Shown here: piece after piece, positions 25,835 through 41,359 of the stretch | How positions within the stretch are numbered: the stretch's first letter is position 1 | How the letters are laid out: each line of letters starts with the position of its first letter | Origin: Serratia symbiotica | GTDB lineage: Bacteria; Pseudomonadota; Gammaproteobacteria; Enterobacterales; Enterobacteriaceae | NCBI GenBank assembly: GCA_900380265.1 | Contig: LR025083.1 | Coordinates: 1,736,001-1,800,000, forward strand | DNA length: 64,000 nt | Direction of reading: 5' to 3' | Notes under the pieces: generated by a model | Seen by the model: the letters and a program-made list of their open reading frames with translations, nothing else | What the model was told of the DNA's origin: nothing | The model's database searches: none | Position numbers and translations under genes: made by a program

Positions 25835-26227
25835 TTAAGCTACGTAGCAAATAATCTCGCCACCAAGGCTAGCTTGGCGAGCTGCACGATCAGTCATAAC
25901 GCCTTGAGAGGTAGACACAACAGCAATACCCAAGCCCGCCATAACTTTTGGCAACGCATCTTTTTTCTTATAGATGCGTAAACCCGGGCGACTAATACGC
26001 TGAATAATCTCCACCACTGCATTACCCTGGAAGTACTTCAATACCAACTCCAAAAGAGGCTTGGTTCCAGGTTCAATTGTGAAATCTTTAATAAAACCTT
26101 CTTCCTTTAATACATTCGCAATGGCCACTTTCAGCTTAGAAGAAGGCATCGTGACCGCAACTTTATTCGCGACTTGCCCGTTGCGAATACAGGTTAGCAT
26201 ATCCGCGATGGGATCTTGCATACTCAT
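25835..26227 (-). CDS. rpsH: 30S ribosomal protein S8
   Basis: Binds helix 21 of 16S rRNA and in E. coli represses the spc operon at the rplE start. It has 130 residues, starting [18 protein letters not shown] and ending [20 protein letters not shown], the same length as E. coli. It is in the spc operon after rpsN. Confidence 0.97.
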   Translation of the reverse strand: MSMQDPIADMLTCIRNGQVANKVAVTMPSSKLKVAIANVLKEEGFIKDFTIEPGTKPLLELVLKYFQGNAVVEIIQRISRPGLRIYKKKDALPKVMAGLGIAVVSTSQGVMTDRAARQASLGGEIICYVA

Positions 26228-26257
26228 CTGTCTTTACTCCACTAATTCAACTTCCAA

Positions 26258-26563
26258 TTACCAGCTAGCCTTTTTTAGGCCTGGCACTTCACCGCGCATA
26301 GCGGCTTCACGCAACTTTATTCGGCTTAACCCGAATTTACCCAGATAGCCATGTGGTCGACCAGTTTGCCGACAACGATTGCGCTGACGAGATGGGCTGG
26401 AATCACGCGGAAGCGTTTGCAGCTTGAGGACTGCATTCCAACGATCTTGATCGGATGAATTCACATTAGAGATAATAGCTTTCAGTTCAGTGCGCTTTGA
26501 AAAAAATTTGTCAGCTAATTTTTCGCGCTTAACTTCGCGTGCTTTGCTTGATTGCTTAGCCAT
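26258..26563 (-). CDS. rpsN: 30S ribosomal protein S14
   Basis: Head protein of the zinc-free long form: 101 residues from ATG 26563 ([20 protein letters not shown]), ending [13 protein letters not shown]. It has [10 protein letters not shown] but no CxxC zinc pair. Two extra upstream codons are possible. It is in the spc operon between rplE and rpsH. Confidence 0.96.
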   Translation of the reverse strand: MAKQSSKAREVKREKLADKFFSKRTELKAIISNVNSSDQDRWNAVLKLQTLPRDSSPSRQRNRCRQTGRPHGYLGKFGLSRIKLREAAMRGEVPGLKKASW

Positions 26564-26575
26564 AATCAACCCTAC

Positions 26576-27115
26576 TTACTTGCGGAAAGGGAAGTGAAAA
26601 GCAGATAATAGTGCGAGGCCTTCACCATCAGATTTCGCGGTAGTAGTAATACTGATATCTAGACCACGGACACGATCCACTTTATCATAGTCGACTTCTG
26701 GGAAGATAATTTGCTCACGCACACCCATACTGTAGTTACCACGACCATCAAATGACTTGGCAGAAAGGCCACGGAAGTCACGGATACGTGGGACCGCAAT
26801 GAAAATAAGACGCTCGAAGAATTCCCACATGCGTGGGCCGCGCAGCGTGACTTTACAGCCAATCGGATAGCCCTGGCGGATTTTGAATCGCGCAACAGAT
26901 TTACGGGCTTTTGTGATTAGCGGCTTTTGACCGGAGATTGCTGTTAGATCAGCAGTTGCGTTATCCAGTAGTTTTTTATCAACGATTGCTTCGCCAACAC
27001 CCATATTCAAGGTAATCTTCTCTACCCGAGGGACTTGCATGACAGAGTGGTAATTAAACTGAGACATCATTTTTTTAATTATCTCGTCTTTATAGTAATC
27101 ATGCAGTTTCGCCAT
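26576..27115 (-). CDS. rplE: 50S ribosomal protein L5
   Basis: 5S rRNA binder of the central protuberance, contacting P-site tRNA. It has 179 residues, as in E. coli, with [20 protein letters not shown] at the start, [17 protein letters not shown] near the end and the final FHFPFRK. In E. coli the S8 repressor site overlaps the start of this gene; the first codons here are similar, but I did not test the structure. Confidence 0.97.
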   Translation of the reverse strand: MAKLHDYYKDEIIKKMMSQFNYHSVMQVPRVEKITLNMGVGEAIVDKKLLDNATADLTAISGQKPLITKARKSVARFKIRQGYPIGCKVTLRGPRMWEFFERLIFIAVPRIRDFRGLSAKSFDGRGNYSMGVREQIIFPEVDYDKVDRVRGLDISITTTAKSDGEGLALLSAFHFPFRK

Positions 27116-27129
27116 TGTATTACTCCAAC

Positions 27130-27444
27130 TTACTTGACAGTTTTGCTGTTAGACTTAAAAAAGCGAACTTTCCGTCCGTCTTCAAATCTAAAACCTACAC
27201 GGTCAGCCTTACCTCTAGCCGCATTGAAGAGTGCGACATTAGAAACATGAATTGCAGCTTCTTTTGTAATAATGCCACCCAGCTGCTTTGAAGCTGGAAC
27301 AGGTTTCTGGTGTTTTTTAACTATATTAATGCCTTCAACAATAATCTTACCAGAAGGCAATACATTTTTTACTTTACCGTGTTTACCTTTGTCTTTCCCG
27401 GCAATCACGATCACGTCATCTTCACGACGGATTTTTGATGCCAT
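27130..27444 (-). CDS. rplX: 50S ribosomal protein L24
   Basis: Assembly initiator of the 50S subunit with an N-terminal KOW motif ([17 protein letters not shown]). It has 104 residues, as in E. coli. It is second in the spc operon, 10 bases after rplN. Confidence 0.97.
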   Translation of the reverse strand: MASKIRREDDVIVIAGKDKGKHGKVKNVLPSGKIIVEGINIVKKHQKPVPASKQLGGIITKEAAIHVSNVALFNAARGKADRVGFRFEDGRKVRFFKSNSKTVK

Positions 27445-27454
27445 AGTTTGCTCC

Positions 27455-27841
<387 letters not shown>

Positions 27842-27905
27842 TCAACTACTACTTTAAAATCTAATTAGTATTAGATCATTGAAAGTTTATAACCGAGAGC
27901 GCAGT

Positions 27906-27914
27906 ATTGTAACA
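27906..27914 (-). promoter_or_regulatory. spc operon promoter
   Basis: The minus strand TGTTACAAT is an extended -10 element (TGn plus TACAAT) followed by ACTGCGCTC, closely matching the E. coli spc promoter TGTTATAATGCCGCG. There is no strong -35 box at the right spacing. It lies between the S10 terminator and rplN. Confidence 0.65.
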
Positions 27915-27933
27915 TCGCTTTCGTCACATGGGT

Positions 27934-27969
27934 AGAAAAAATAAACGGCTCGTTTTTTGAGCCGTTTAT
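27934..27969 (-). terminator. Intrinsic terminator of the S10 operon
   Basis: On the minus strand ATAAACGGCTC, loop AAAAAAC, GAGCCGTTTAT, then a T-run: perfect 11-bp stem plus U-tract, 20 bases after the rpsQ stop. It separates the S10 operon from the spc promoter, as in E. coli. Confidence 0.85.
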
Positions 27970-27988
27970 GAACCGCCCATGTGTCACT

Positions 27989-28246
27989 TTATGACACAAC
28001 CACTTTATCTATAACTCGGACTAACGTCCAGGACTTGGTCCTGGACAATGGCCGGCATTCACGGATTTCCACCACGTCGCCCGTAGCACATTCGTTATGC
28101 TCGTCATGTACGTGCAGTTTAGTTGTACGCTTAATAAATTTCCCATAGATTGGGTGTTTCAAAGTGCGCTCAATAGCAACAACAATAGACTTCTCCATTT
28201 TGTCACTCACAACACGTCCCTGCAAAGTACGGATAACATCGGTCAT
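27989..28246 (-). CDS. rpsQ: 30S ribosomal protein S17
   Basis: OB-fold primary 16S rRNA binder. It has 85 residues (84 in E. coli), with [20 protein letters not shown] and the [15 protein letters not shown] loop. It is last in the S10 operon and abuts rpmC (stop and start adjoin), with the terminator right behind it. Confidence 0.96.
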   Translation of the reverse strand: MTDVIRTLQGRVVSDKMEKSIVVAIERTLKHPIYGKFIKRTTKLHVHDEHNECATGDVVEIRECRPLSRTKSWTLVRVIDKVVVS

Positions 28247-28438
28247 TTACACGCCCGCCTTTTCAGTCACTAAGGTCTTAACGCGTGCGACATTACGCCG
28301 CACTTGTTTTAATAAGTGAGTTTGTTTTAGTTGCCCACTAGCTAATTGAATACGTAAGTTGAATTGCTCACGCAACAAATTAAGCAGCTCAGCATTCAAC
28401 TCTTCCACGCTTTTTTCACGCAGATCTTGTGCTTTCAT
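28247..28438 (-). CDS. rpmC: 50S ribosomal protein L29
   Basis: Helical-hairpin protein near the exit tunnel, next to the trigger factor site. It has 63 residues, as in E. coli ([19 protein letters not shown] ... VTEKAGV). The start overlaps the rplP stop by one base, implying translational coupling in the S10 operon. Confidence 0.96.
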   Translation of the reverse strand: MKAQDLREKSVEELNAELLNLLREQFNLRIQLASGQLKQTHLLKQVRRNVARVKTLVTEKAGV

Positions 28439-28848
28439 TACATCATCACCTTGTTTACAAAGGTGGTTTTAAAGGGCAGCTTTGATGTTGCAAGTCCGAA
28501 TGCTGCGCGGGCAACTTCTTCTGGTACACCATCTATTTCATACAAGATCTTACCAGGCTGCACCTTAGACACCCAATATTCTACGTTACCCTTACCATTA
28601 CCCATACGCACTTCCAATGGCTTTTCAGTAACCGGTGTATCTGGGAATACCCGAATCCAGATTTGGCCTTGACGCTTAATTGCACGACTCATTGCGCGAC
28701 GCGCCGCTTCTATTTGTCGTGCACTCATATGGCCACGACCAACAGCCTTCATCCCAAAATGGCCGAAGGCAACATCTGTGCCGTTCGCTAAACCGCGGTT
28801 GCGTCCTTTGTGTCTTTTACGGAATTTTGTACGCTTTGGTTGTAACAT
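28438..28848 (-). CDS. rplP: 50S ribosomal protein L16
   Basis: Organises the A-site tRNA binding region. It has 136 residues, as in E. coli, with [20 protein letters not shown] at the start and the conserved [17 protein letters not shown] (the family carries a modified Arg here). It is in the S10 operon, 12 bases after rpsC. Confidence 0.97.
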   Translation of the reverse strand: MLQPKRTKFRKRHKGRNRGLANGTDVAFGHFGMKAVGRGHMSARQIEAARRAMSRAIKRQGQIWIRVFPDTPVTEKPLEVRMGNGKGNVEYWVSKVQPGKILYEIDGVPEEVARAAFGLATSKLPFKTTFVNKVMM

Positions 28849-28860
28849 CAGCGAATCTCC

Positions 28861-29918
<1,058 letters not shown>

Positions 29919-29923
29919 CTACC

Positions 29924-30205
<282 letters not shown>

Positions 30206-30216
30206 TTATCCCCTAA

Positions 30217-31359
<1,143 letters not shown>

Positions 31360-31363
<4 letters not shown>

Positions 31364-31965
31364 GCCAGCATCTCCTCAACCAGCTTCACAGCATCAGCTG
31401 TAATAACAACTTTATCAAAGGCGATCAGGCTAGCTGGATCGATACCTGTCGCATCACGCACATCAACCTTGCATAAGTTGCGAGCAGCAAGGGAAAGATT
31501 CTTATCCAGTTTACCAGTCACGATCATTACATCTCCGAGCTCCATTTCTTTCAGTTTCTGTGCCAATACCTTTGTTTTAGGTGATTCTACAGAGAACTGT
31601 GCAACCACTATCAGCCGCTCTTGACGAACTAACTCAGACAAAATACTTTTCATCGCGCCACGATACATCTTTTTGTTTACTTTTTGATTGTGATCTTGTG
31701 GCTTAGCAGCGAAGGTAACACCACCAGAGCGCCAAATCGGGCTTTTTATAGAACCTGATCGCGCACGGCCAGTACCTTTCTGACGCCATGGCTTTTTTCC
31801 GGAACCAGTCACTTCAGCACGGGTCTTCTGAGCACGGGTGCCTTGACGGCCACCTGCTGCATAAGCAACAACAACCTGGTGTACCAGCGCTTCGTTGAAA
31901 TCACGACCGAAGGTAGTTTCGGAAACAGTCAGCGCGCTTTTCGCGTCTTTCAATACTAATTCCAT
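31360..31965 (-). CDS. rplD: 50S ribosomal protein L4
   Basis: Tunnel protein, and in E. coli the autogenous repressor of the S10 operon acting at the S10 leader. It has 201 residues, as in E. coli, with the extended loop [19 protein letters not shown]. The leader it would control is also visible upstream of rpsJ. It is in the S10 operon. Confidence 0.97.
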
Positions 31966-31975
31966 TGCTATCCCC

Positions 31976-32605
31976 TTACCCCTTCACAGCGGGTTTAACG
32001 ATCAGGTTTCCACCGGTTGCGCCTGGTACAGCACCCTTAACCAGTAATAAATTACGGACCAAATCAACTCGTATTACTTCCAGGCTTTGAACAGTCACGC
32101 GCTCGTCACCTAGTTGACCGGCCATTTTCTTGCCTTTAAACACTTTGCCAGGACTTTGGTTCTGACCGATAGAACCTGGAACTCGGTGAGATAAAGAATT
32201 GCCATGAGTAGTATCTTGGGTACGAAAATTCCAACGTTTTACAGTGCCTGCAAACCCTTTACCTTTAGATGTGCCGGTAACATCAACTTTTTTAACTGTA
32301 GCAAAGATTTCTACACTAATTTCCTGACCTATTGTGAACTCTTGACCTTCTTGAAGTCGAAATTCCCAAAGTCCACGACCTGGCTCAACACCAGCTTTAG
32401 CGAAATGGCCCGCTTCCGGTTTGGTTACACGGTTTGCTTTTTTTCTACCGGCAGTGATCTGAATGGCAGGATAACCATCAGTATCCAGATTTTTAACTTG
32501 AGTCACACGATTCGCTTCGATTTCAATTACGGTTACTGGAATAGAAACACCATCTTCAGTGAAGATACGTGTCATACCCATTTTTTTACCGACTAAACCC
32601 ATCAT
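31976..32605 (-). CDS. rplC: 50S ribosomal protein L3
   Basis: Early assembly protein reaching the peptidyl-transferase centre. It has 209 residues from ATG 32605 ([15 protein letters not shown]), with AGGTG 9 bases upstream. A GTG at 32614 is in frame but overlaps this binding site, so I reject it. It keeps the loop [20 protein letters not shown] with the Gln methylated by PrmB in the family. It is in the S10 operon. Confidence 0.97.
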   Translation of the reverse strand: MMGLVGKKMGMTRIFTEDGVSIPVTVIEIEANRVTQVKNLDTDGYPAIQITAGRKKANRVTKPEAGHFAKAGVEPGRGLWEFRLQEGQEFTIGQEISVEIFATVKKVDVTGTSKGKGFAGTVKRWNFRTQDTTHGNSLSHRVPGSIGQNQSPGKVFKGKKMAGQLGDERVTVQSLEVIRVDLVRNLLLVKGAVPGATGGNLIVKPAVKG

Positions 32606-32637
32606 TGGTTTCACCTCTCAATCGCTGAATAACCTAA

Positions 32638-33120
<483 letters not shown>

Positions 33121-33125
33121 TACGC

Positions 33126-33153
33126 ATTATAAGCAAAATAAACAGGAAAGCAA
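33126..33153 (-). promoter_or_regulatory. S10 operon promoter
   Basis: Minus strand TTGCTT (33153-33148), 16 bases, TATAAT (33131-33126) followed by GCG. Near-consensus and at the position of the E. coli S10 promoter. Confidence 0.75.
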
Positions 33154-33254
33154 GCCGGGCTGGGTATATGCCCAATATGTTGCTACTATTGACTGAAGGA
33201 AAACATACAAGCAGAAAATGTGTTCAATGCAATCTTTAAAACTTGCATACAGGC

Positions 33255-33280
33255 ATAAAAAAGGACACCGAAGTGTCCTT
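33255..33280 (-). terminator. Intrinsic terminator of the str operon
   Basis: On the minus strand AAGGACAC, loop TTCG, GTGTCCTT, then TTTT: an 8-bp stem closed by a stable UUCG tetraloop plus U-tract, 16 bases after the tuf stop. Confidence 0.9.
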
Positions 33281-33295
33281 GCATGCCTTTATGCA

Positions 33296-34528
<1,233 letters not shown>

Positions 34529-34550
34529 TCAATGTGTTAAACCTACAAGC

Positions 34551-36659
34551 TTATTTGCTACGAGCTTCAATCACTACCATAGCGACATTGTTCGGTGCTT
34601 CAGCATACTTAAGGAATTCCATGGAGTATGAAGCACGGCCTTGGGTCTGGGAACGAAGATCAGTAGCATAACCAAACATTTCAGATAGCGGGACCTGAGC
34701 GCAGACAGTTTTACCGGTGGTAGTATCATCCATTCCTTCGATCATACCTCGACGGCGGTTTAAGTCACCAATTACGTCACCCATGTAATGTTCAGGAGTT
34801 TCGATCTCAACCTTCATTACAGGCTCAAGTAGAACTGGTTTAGCTTGCTTAAACGCGTCTTTAAAGGCAATAGAGGCGGCTAATTTAAATGCCAACTCAG
34901 AGGAGTCTACATCGTGGTAAGATCCATAGTGCAAACGGATCTTAATATTAACAACCGGATACCCCGCTAGTGGGCCAGACTTCAGCTGTTCCTGTATACC
35001 TTTATCAACAGCCGGGATAAATTCCTTGGGAATCGTACCGCCCACGATGTCGTTAACAAATTCGTAACCTAGGCCACCTTCCTCTAGCGGCATCATGTCG
35101 ATTACAACGTGACCATACTGACCGCGGCCACCAGACTGTTTAGCGTGTTTACCTTCAACATCTTTAATTTTCCCGCGAATCGTTTCACGGTAAGCAACTT
35201 GCGGCTTACCTACGTTCGCTTCAACGTTAAATTCCCGGCGCATGCGATCAACAAGAATATCTAAATGCAGTTCGCCCATACCTGCGATAATGGTCTGACC
35301 AGATTCTTCATCAATCCGTACCCGGAATGATGGGTCTTCTTTCGCTAAACGAGCTAATGCCAAACCCATTTTCTCTTGGTCAACTTTAGTTTTTGGTTCT
35401 ACCGCTACAGAGATCACAGGCTCAGGGAATTCCATGCGCTCCAGCACGATTACATCGTTTGGATCACAAAGTGTATCTCCGGTAGTGACGTCTTTCAGAC
35501 CTATAGCAGCAGCTATATCACCTGCACGTACCTCTTTGATCTCTTCACGTTTATTAGCATGCATCTGAACGATACGACCCAGACGCTCTCGAGCACTTTT
35601 CACAGAGTTGAATACGGTATCGCCAGATTTCACTACACCGGAGTAGACACGGAAAAATGTCAGGTTACCCACGTATGGATCGGTCGCAATTTTGAACGCT
35701 AGAGCAGCAAATGGCTCTTTGTCATCAGAATGACGGGACCCGGCGGTGTCTTGCCTGTCGTCCAGAATACCGTTGATAGCAGCTACATCTGTCGGGGCTG
35801 GCAGGTATTCGATAACCGCATCCAGCATTGCCTGGACTCCTTTGTTTTTAAAGGCAGAACCACACGTAACTAAAATAATTTCGTTATTTAGTACGCGCTG
35901 GCGTAGCGCTTTCTTAATTTCTTCCTCGGTCAGTTCTTCACCTTCCAAGTATTTATCCATTAGCTCTTCTGAAGCTTCAGCCGCAGATTCAACTAGATTC
36001 TGACGCCATTCTTCAACCAACGCTTGCATTTCTGCCGGAATCTCTTTGTATTCAAATGTCACCCCCTGATCATCATCTGTCCAGTGGATAGCTTTCATTT
36101 TTACCAAATCGACAACACCGCTAAATGTCTCTTCTGCACCGATAGCAAGTTGTAACGGTACTGGGTTTGCTACTAAACGAGACTTGATTTGTTCCACCAC
36201 TTTCAAAAAATTAGCGCCCATGCGATCCATCTTGTTGACAAATGCAATGCGAGGCACTTGATATTTATTAGCCTGACGCCATACGGTTTCAGACTGTGGC
36301 TGAACCCCACCCACACCGCAATAAACCATTACCACACCATCTAGAACTCGCATCGATCTTTCTACTTCAATAGTAAAGTCAACGTGACCTGGCGTGTCTA
36401 TAATGTTTACGCGATGCGGTTCAAACTGCTTGGCCATACCTGACCAAAATGCAGTAGTTGCTGCAGAAGTTATGGTAATACCACGTTCCTGCTCTTGCTC
36501 CATCCAGTCCATAGTCGCAGCACCATCATGGACTTCACCGATTTTATGGTTTACACCGGTATAAAAAAGAATACGTTCGGTAGTGGTGGTTTTACCGGCG
36601 TCGATGTGAGCACTGATACCAATATTACGGTAGCGCTCAATAGGTGTTGTACGGGCCAT
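34551..36659 (-). CDS. fusA: Elongation factor G
   Basis: GTPase that drives translocation and, with RRF, ribosome recycling. It has 702 residues (704 in E. coli). G1 is [10 protein letters not shown] near 17-26, switch [11 protein letters not shown] near 59-69, DTPGHVDFT near 88-96 and NKMDRMGA near 142-149. It is in the str operon between rpsG and tuf. Confidence 0.98.
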   Translation of the reverse strand: MARTTPIERYRNIGISAHIDAGKTTTTERILFYTGVNHKIGEVHDGAATMDWMEQEQERGITITSAATTAFWSGMAKQFEPHRVNIIDTPGHVDFTIEVERSMRVLDGVVMVYCGVGGVQPQSETVWRQANKYQVPRIAFVNKMDRMGANFLKVVEQIKSRLVANPVPLQLAIGAEETFSGVVDLVKMKAIHWTDDDQGVTFEYKEIPAEMQALVEEWRQNLVESAAEASEELMDKYLEGEELTEEEIKKALRQRVLNNEIILVTCGSAFKNKGVQAMLDAVIEYLPAPTDVAAINGILDDRQDTAGSRHSDDKEPFAALAFKIATDPYVGNLTFFRVYSGVVKSGDTVFNSVKSARERLGRIVQMHANKREEIKEVRAGDIAAAIGLKDVTTGDTLCDPNDVIVLERMEFPEPVISVAVEPKTKVDQEKMGLALARLAKEDPSFRVRIDEESGQTIIAGMGELHLDILVDRMRREFNVEANVGKPQVAYRETIRGKIKDVEGKHAKQSGGRGQYGHVVIDMMPLEEGGLGYEFVNDIVGGTIPKEFIPAVDKGIQEQLKSGPLAGYPVVNIKIRLHYGSYHDVDSSELAFKLAASIAFKDAFKQAKPVLLEPVMKVEIETPEHYMGDVIGDLNRRRGMIEGMDDTTTGKTVCAQVPLSEMFGYATDLRSQTQGRASYSMEFLKYAEAPNNVAMVVIEARSK

Positions 36660-36755
36660 TTTATTCCTTATTGCCTTAGCCGTTCAGATTTAGTTAGCCA
36701 AGCAGATTGGTTTGTTGAATCGATTGCCTGCTTAGGCATAACTAGTGCATGTCCA

Positions 36756-37226
36756 TTACCAACGGTAATGGGCGAATGCCTTGTTGGCTTCAGCCATTCG
36801 GTGAACTTCTTCACGCTTCTTAACAGCTAAACCTTTGTTTTCTGCTGCGTCAGATAGCTCGTTCGTCAAACGGAGAGCCATGGATTTATCACCGCGTTTA
36901 CGAGCAGCATCAATAATCCAACGCATTGCTAAAGCATTACGACGAACCGCACGAACTTCAACCGGCACCTGATAAGTAGACCCGCCAACGCGGCGCGACT
37001 TAACTTCTACCACTGGGCAAACGTTGTAGATCGCGGCTTCAAAAGATGCAAGATGATCTTTACCAGAAAGTTTAGTTAGGGTCTCTAACGCAGAGTAGAC
37101 GATACTTTCAGCAATCGATTTTTTACCGTCTACCATGAGTATATTGACAAACTTAGCCAGTAATTCAGATCCAAACTTGGGATCTGGCAAAATTTTACGT
37201 TGACCGATTAAGCGACGACGTGGCAT
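36756..37226 (-). CDS. rpsG: 30S ribosomal protein S7
   Basis: Nucleates the 30S head and in E. coli represses its own translation at the rpsL-rpsG spacer. It has 156 residues, the common enterobacterial length, from [20 protein letters not shown] to [11 protein letters not shown]. It is in the str operon, 96 bases before fusA. Confidence 0.97.
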   Translation of the reverse strand: MPRRRLIGQRKILPDPKFGSELLAKFVNILMVDGKKSIAESIVYSALETLTKLSGKDHLASFEAAIYNVCPVVEVKSRRVGGSTYQVPVEVRAVRRNALAMRWIIDAARKRGDKSMALRLTNELSDAAENKGLAVKKREEVHRMAEANKAFAHYRW

Positions 37227-37321
37227 GAGGATACTCCGTTGTTAATTCAGGGTTGTCCAAAACTATACGAGTTTATTTTAAAATTAAAGTAAAAGGCTTG
37301 GCCTTACTTAACAGAGCATAA
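37227..37321 (-). promoter_or_regulatory. rpsL-rpsG spacer (S7 translational operator)
   Basis: The 95-base spacer reads GTTAAGTAAGGCCAAGC, then AACTCGTATAGTTTTGGACA, then CTGAATTAACAACGGAGTAT before the rpsG ATG. This is almost base for base the E. coli spacer that S7 binds. Such conservation of untranslated sequence in an eroding genome argues for function. Identification is from recalled sequence. Confidence 0.65.
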
Positions 37322-37696
<375 letters not shown>

Positions 37697-37787
37697 TCAA
37701 CAGCTCCTGGGTTTTCTTCATGCATGCTTCGTAAGCATGTAATAAATCCTTCTCGTATGTGCTTTTACTAAAATACGAGGGCTTAGA

Positions 37788-37816
37788 ATTTTATTGCTGC
37801 TCCGAAGAGGTGTCAA
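37788..37816 (-). promoter_or_regulatory. str operon promoter
   Basis: Minus strand perfect TTGACA (37816-37811), 17-base spacer CCTCTTCGGAGCAGCAA, TAAAAT (37793-37788), matching the E. coli str promoter in layout. It overlaps the region just downstream of tusB. Confidence 0.85.
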
Positions 37817-37838
37817 GAAATATACAGCATTACCGTTA

Positions 37839-38123
37839 TTACCACGCCATTTGACTACAATGCTTTTCTGTGAGTGTCACGAAGTGGTTATATCCAATAA
37901 TAGTGATTTGATTCGAACAACAACCTACTAATCCTCTAGCCTCTAAATCGGCTTTCAGCGCATACAAGGATATTGGGGCCTTAAGCAGTAATGCAAGGTA
38001 AGCACTCCCCGCTAGACCCGCCAAGACACCGTCCTGCAGCAGCAAGACGTCGCCTTCTACAATCAGGCGTAATAATGTAGGTAAGTCACATTGGGAGGGC
38101 GAATGGCTCAGGGTATATAGCAT
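37839..38123 (-). CDS. tusB: Sulfur relay protein TusB
   Basis: Part of the TusBCD complex that passes sulfur from TusA to TusE for 2-thiolation of the wobble uridine in Lys, Glu and Gln tRNAs. It has 94 residues (95 in E. coli), starting MLYTLSHSPS and ending KHCSQMAW like the family KHPSQMAW. It is last of tusDCB, ahead of rpsL. Confidence 0.92.
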   Translation of the reverse strand: MLYTLSHSPSQCDLPTLLRLIVEGDVLLLQDGVLAGLAGSAYLALLLKAPISLYALKADLEARGLVGCCSNQITIIGYNHFVTLTEKHCSQMAW

Positions 38124-38136
38124 TATACGCTCCTCG

Positions 38137-38496
38137 CTAAAAAGTCATTACTTTATCATAACCTGCTAGCCTACATCGTAATTCCTCAGGCTCCAGGATT
38201 TCTGCGGGCAGGACCCAGCCTGTCACCTGAGCTAACCCTCGCTCTTTCAACGAGGCCAAGCACAAATGACACCGCTGAACACCATACAGTGGTAATGCGT
38301 GAAAGGTGACGATGTAATTACGAGATAGAATTTTTTCTGGCTCCTGTCCTTGCAATAATTGGAATACGCCATCACCAATAAAAAACACACCCAAATCTTC
38401 GCTCAATGCTGAAGTGGCGAGTAACGCATCCAGACCTTCCCTACCGCTAGCGTTACCATGTGGCCCATGGGTAAAAACAAAAGCAAATTTTTTCAT
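38137..38496 (-). CDS. tusC: Sulfur relay protein TusC
   Basis: Structural partner in the TusBCD hexamer. It has 119 residues from ATG 38496 ([14 protein letters not shown]), the E. coli length; the frame extends 11 codons into tusD, without homology. It carries the family [22 protein letters not shown]. It lies between tusD and tusB with short spacers. Confidence 0.93.
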   Translation of the reverse strand: MKKFAFVFTHGPHGNASGREGLDALLATSALSEDLGVFFIGDGVFQLLQGQEPEKILSRNYIVTFHALPLYGVQRCHLCLASLKERGLAQVTGWVLPAEILEPEELRCRLAGYDKVMTF

Positions 38497-38504
38497 GTAA
38501 TCTC

Positions 38505-38894
38505 TTAAAACTGCACTATACGATCGCAACTGAGAAACGCTTCTGCCAATGCACTTAATCCAATAAGGGTGAAGCCAGGTTGTAAATTAAAGGTCCTCAG
38601 CCCTTGCTGCCGCGCTTCTTTTTTATTAGTCACACCACGGCGCAAAGCCGCTGCAATACAGACATTAAGCCTTACACTATGCTGCTGCGCCAATTGCCTC
38701 CATGCACGAACTAAATCAAACTCATCACCTGCAGGTGCAGTCAATTGGTTGGCGTTAAGCACCCCCTCGCGGTAAAAAAACACGCTAGACATACGGTGCC
38801 CTTTATCTAAAAGTGCCGAAGCGAACTGATAGGCACTGCTGGCCTGCTGGGTCCCATAGGCGGGGCCGGTGACCAGCACACAATAATTAATCAC
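38505..38894 (-). CDS. tusD: Sulfur relay protein TusD
   Basis: Sulfur-accepting subunit of TusBCD. It has 129 residues if started at GTG 38894, which has AGGGA 7 bases upstream and places [20 protein letters not shown] near the N-terminus; E. coli has 128. An ATG 19 codons upstream and a TTG just before the GTG are alternatives. The active cysteine equivalent is in [11 protein letters not shown]. In E. coli yheO precedes it; here yheO is eroded. Confidence 0.92.
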   Translation of the reverse strand: MINYCVLVTGPAYGTQQASSAYQFASALLDKGHRMSSVFFYREGVLNANQLTAPAGDEFDLVRAWRQLAQQHSVRLNVCIAAALRRGVTNKKEARQQGLRTFNLQPGFTLIGLSALAEAFLSCDRIVQF

Positions 38895-38929
38895 CAAAAA
38901 ATCCCTGCCTAAGCCGAAGCAATTGTTAT

Positions 38930-39640
38930 TTTTGAGCTGAGCTTTATACATATAAACAGCTCTGTATAGAAATTAAGGCGTACAACCACCTAGCTGATCA
39001 TATCGTTTATATAAAAATACCTTTGAATAGAGGCTGAGAAACTCATGCTAATTCTGAGCATGATTTACAACACTCCGATCGGTAAGTTAACTTCTAAAAG
39101 AGTTGACTCTAGGGTTTTTCCTTCCATATCTTCAACAACAAAGGCAAATTAAACAAAGAAGACAGGTATTGCATCTCCAACGTAATAAAAGTAACAGGTT
39201 CTATTAGAGCAGCACATCCACGTTGAAAGGTCACACCAAGATTGATAAACAGAAAGTCGATCAGTCATTGCTCGCGAATGGCCATGAAATTACTATGGTC
39301 ACTTTTTATCAAAAACAGATTTCCCCGCGAGTAAAAAAAGGTTTCTGATAGGCGCTGTGGTTGCCTAGCGCCTTATATAAAGATATAAAACGCCAGATCC
39401 GTAATTCACAAACTAAGTTTGCGCTCGGGATATTTACCGTTAGGCATGCAAATACCTGGCCTATTTAAGTTTTAACTTACGCAGCATGACCTTAAATTGG
39501 CTGTTGTTCAGCAACAGAAAAACTGCAGCACCGCTTTATACCGTGTCAGGCTTTTGTGATCAATGGTCCCTAAACGACGATTAATTAATTAATATAAACC
39601 TATTCTTCTTCCTAGAAAATAGAAAAATTTGTTTATCACA
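38930..39640 (-). pseudogene. yheO: Eroded yheO (transcriptional regulator)
   Basis: This fills the tusD-fkpA gap, where E. coli has yheO on the same strand (240 codons). The minus strand gives LTRYKAVLQFF near 39549-39519 (family LKSYEAVVDGL), PNGKYPERKLSL then a stop and ITDLAFYIF near 39405 (family ANGEHTGRKIGSPITDLAL), and FMAIREQ near 39289 followed by a stop and LIDFLFINLGV (family TIAIRNREQRVIGLLCINMN). Several stops interrupt it. Length is nearly preserved; ends are approximate. Confidence 0.75.
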
Positions 39641-39838
39641 ACGGCATAGGCTAAGTTTTTAGTACACAACCTAGAAATGACATGTCATTATATATTAACA
39701 CTAATAAGGTTAGTGTCGCCACTTACTTATACGAAGCATTCACGTTAAGCCAAACACCTAGTAGACGTCAAGTGAATCAGTAAAGAAATTATAAAGAGCA
39801 GCGTGAAAGGCTTCTAACAATACGGATAACCGTCAATA

Positions 39839-40666
39839 TTATTTCGTGTTGGTGTCACCTATTGTTACCACTTTTGTATCTCCTTTCTGTGACGCTTTTA
39901 CATCCAGTAATTCAACATTAAATACAAGCGTAGAATTGGCCGGGATACCTGGAACGCTAGTTTTATCATAGGCCAATACCGGTGGGATAACCAGTTTAAT
40001 ATTGCCGCCTTTCTTTGCGTGTTTTAGACCTTCTCTCCAGCCTGGCATAGCGCCATCCAAACGGAATGAAAATGGCTCGCCACGCGCATAAGAATTGTCA
40101 AATTCAGTGCCATCAATCAATGTTCCTTTATAGTTAACAACAACTATATCGCTATCTTTTGGTATTGCTCCAGTCCCTGATTTTTCTACCTGATACAGCA
40201 GGCCGGTCTTAGTTGTCTTTACGCCTTTTTCTTTGGCGAAGGCGGCTCGATAGTTAAGACCCTTAGCGCCGTTTTCTTGTGACTCTTTCTCCATTTTCGA
40301 CTGAAAAGCAGCCTTTAGGCGCACTTCAAAGCTCTGTAGAGTTTTCTCGATATCTGCATCACTTAGTTGCGTCTTGTCCGAAAAAATATCCTGGACGCCA
40401 GCCATCAACTGGTTTTTATCTAGTGTGATACCCAGCTTTTCTTGCTCTTTAATAGCATGCCCAATGTAACGCCCCAGAGACACACCCAGTGCGTAAGCGA
40501 CTTGATCATCATAGTTATTGAATTTGTCAGTGCTAAAGCTTGACTTTGTATCAGTAAACATAACGACCCCTACCGGTTTGGGGATATCATGAGCCATGGC
40601 CGTAATTGAGCTTATAGCCAAAGTGATGGCAGTTACCAGAAGTATAAATTTATAGAAATATTTCAT
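39839..40666 (-). CDS. fkpA: Periplasmic peptidyl-prolyl isomerase/chaperone FkpA
   Basis: Dimeric FKBP-type isomerase and holdase for exported and outer-membrane proteins. It has 275 residues (270 in E. coli). The signal peptide MKYFYKFILLVTAITLAISS has a likely cut near residues 24-26 (AMA-HD). The helical dimerisation domain spans about 40-140, the FKBP domain about 150-260 with VVVNYKGTLIDGTEFDNSY. GGGAGG is close to the ATG. slyD and the other neighbours are eroded, so it stands alone. Confidence 0.95.
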   Translation of the reverse strand: MKYFYKFILLVTAITLAISSITAMAHDIPKPVGVVMFTDTKSSFSTDKFNNYDDQVAYALGVSLGRYIGHAIKEQEKLGITLDKNQLMAGVQDIFSDKTQLSDADIEKTLQSFEVRLKAAFQSKMEKESQENGAKGLNYRAAFAKEKGVKTTKTGLLYQVEKSGTGAIPKDSDIVVVNYKGTLIDGTEFDNSYARGEPFSFRLDGAMPGWREGLKHAKKGGNIKLVIPPVLAYDKTSVPGIPANSTLVFNVELLDVKASQKGDTKVVTIGDTNTK

Positions 40667-40708
40667 CCATGCCTCCCGTTTCTAACGATACCAATTAATT
40701 ATTCATTA

Positions 40709-40714
40709 ATTATA
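40709..40714 (-). promoter_or_regulatory. fkpA promoter -10 box
   Basis: Perfect TATAAT on the minus strand 43 bases before the fkpA ATG. GTTCAT 16 bases upstream is a weak -35. In E. coli sigma-E drives fkpA; I saw no convincing sigma-E motif. Confidence 0.4.
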
Positions 40715-41359
40715 CTTGACTAACTATATAATGAACGATCTGAAAGATAGTGGCACTGAATATAGCTCAAATTAATAAGCGTGTGATTTTATGTAAAAGT
40801 GTCTTTAGAGTTCAGCCGTTATGATACATTAGATTCCATCTACCTTTATCCAGCAACGTTATAAAAAAGTTTAATAACTATTCAAGGATTTAGCCTTGCC
40901 TAAATAATATAGTGCAGGGACACTCGGCGACAAAGATTGACGTTAATATCATAAAGGGATTAGGATTGAACACCTACCCAATAGGTATTTATCATTTAGC
41001 CTTCTCAAACAGGAAGTACCTAAAAAACAGCAGAATTCAGTTCATATTTGGAAAGTGAAGAATGCAAAAGTAAAATAGAAAATAACACCGCTTAATAAGC
41101 TTAAGATCTTAATCATCTTATATATTTCCTCATGTGCGATACTGATAAATACAACCTGCCACTGTAACAACTTGAGGAATCAGACACCGTTTAACCTGTT
41201 AGGAGCTGACTATAGAAGACTTTGACCAGGAAGTTGTTAAGAACTAAAAAACAGAAATTATAAAATAGACGTACACTGTCATATTATAATCAAACAACTA
41301 AGTTATACACACCTCTATGATTTCTAAATAGTTAGAAGAGGCGCGGTCATTACACCATT

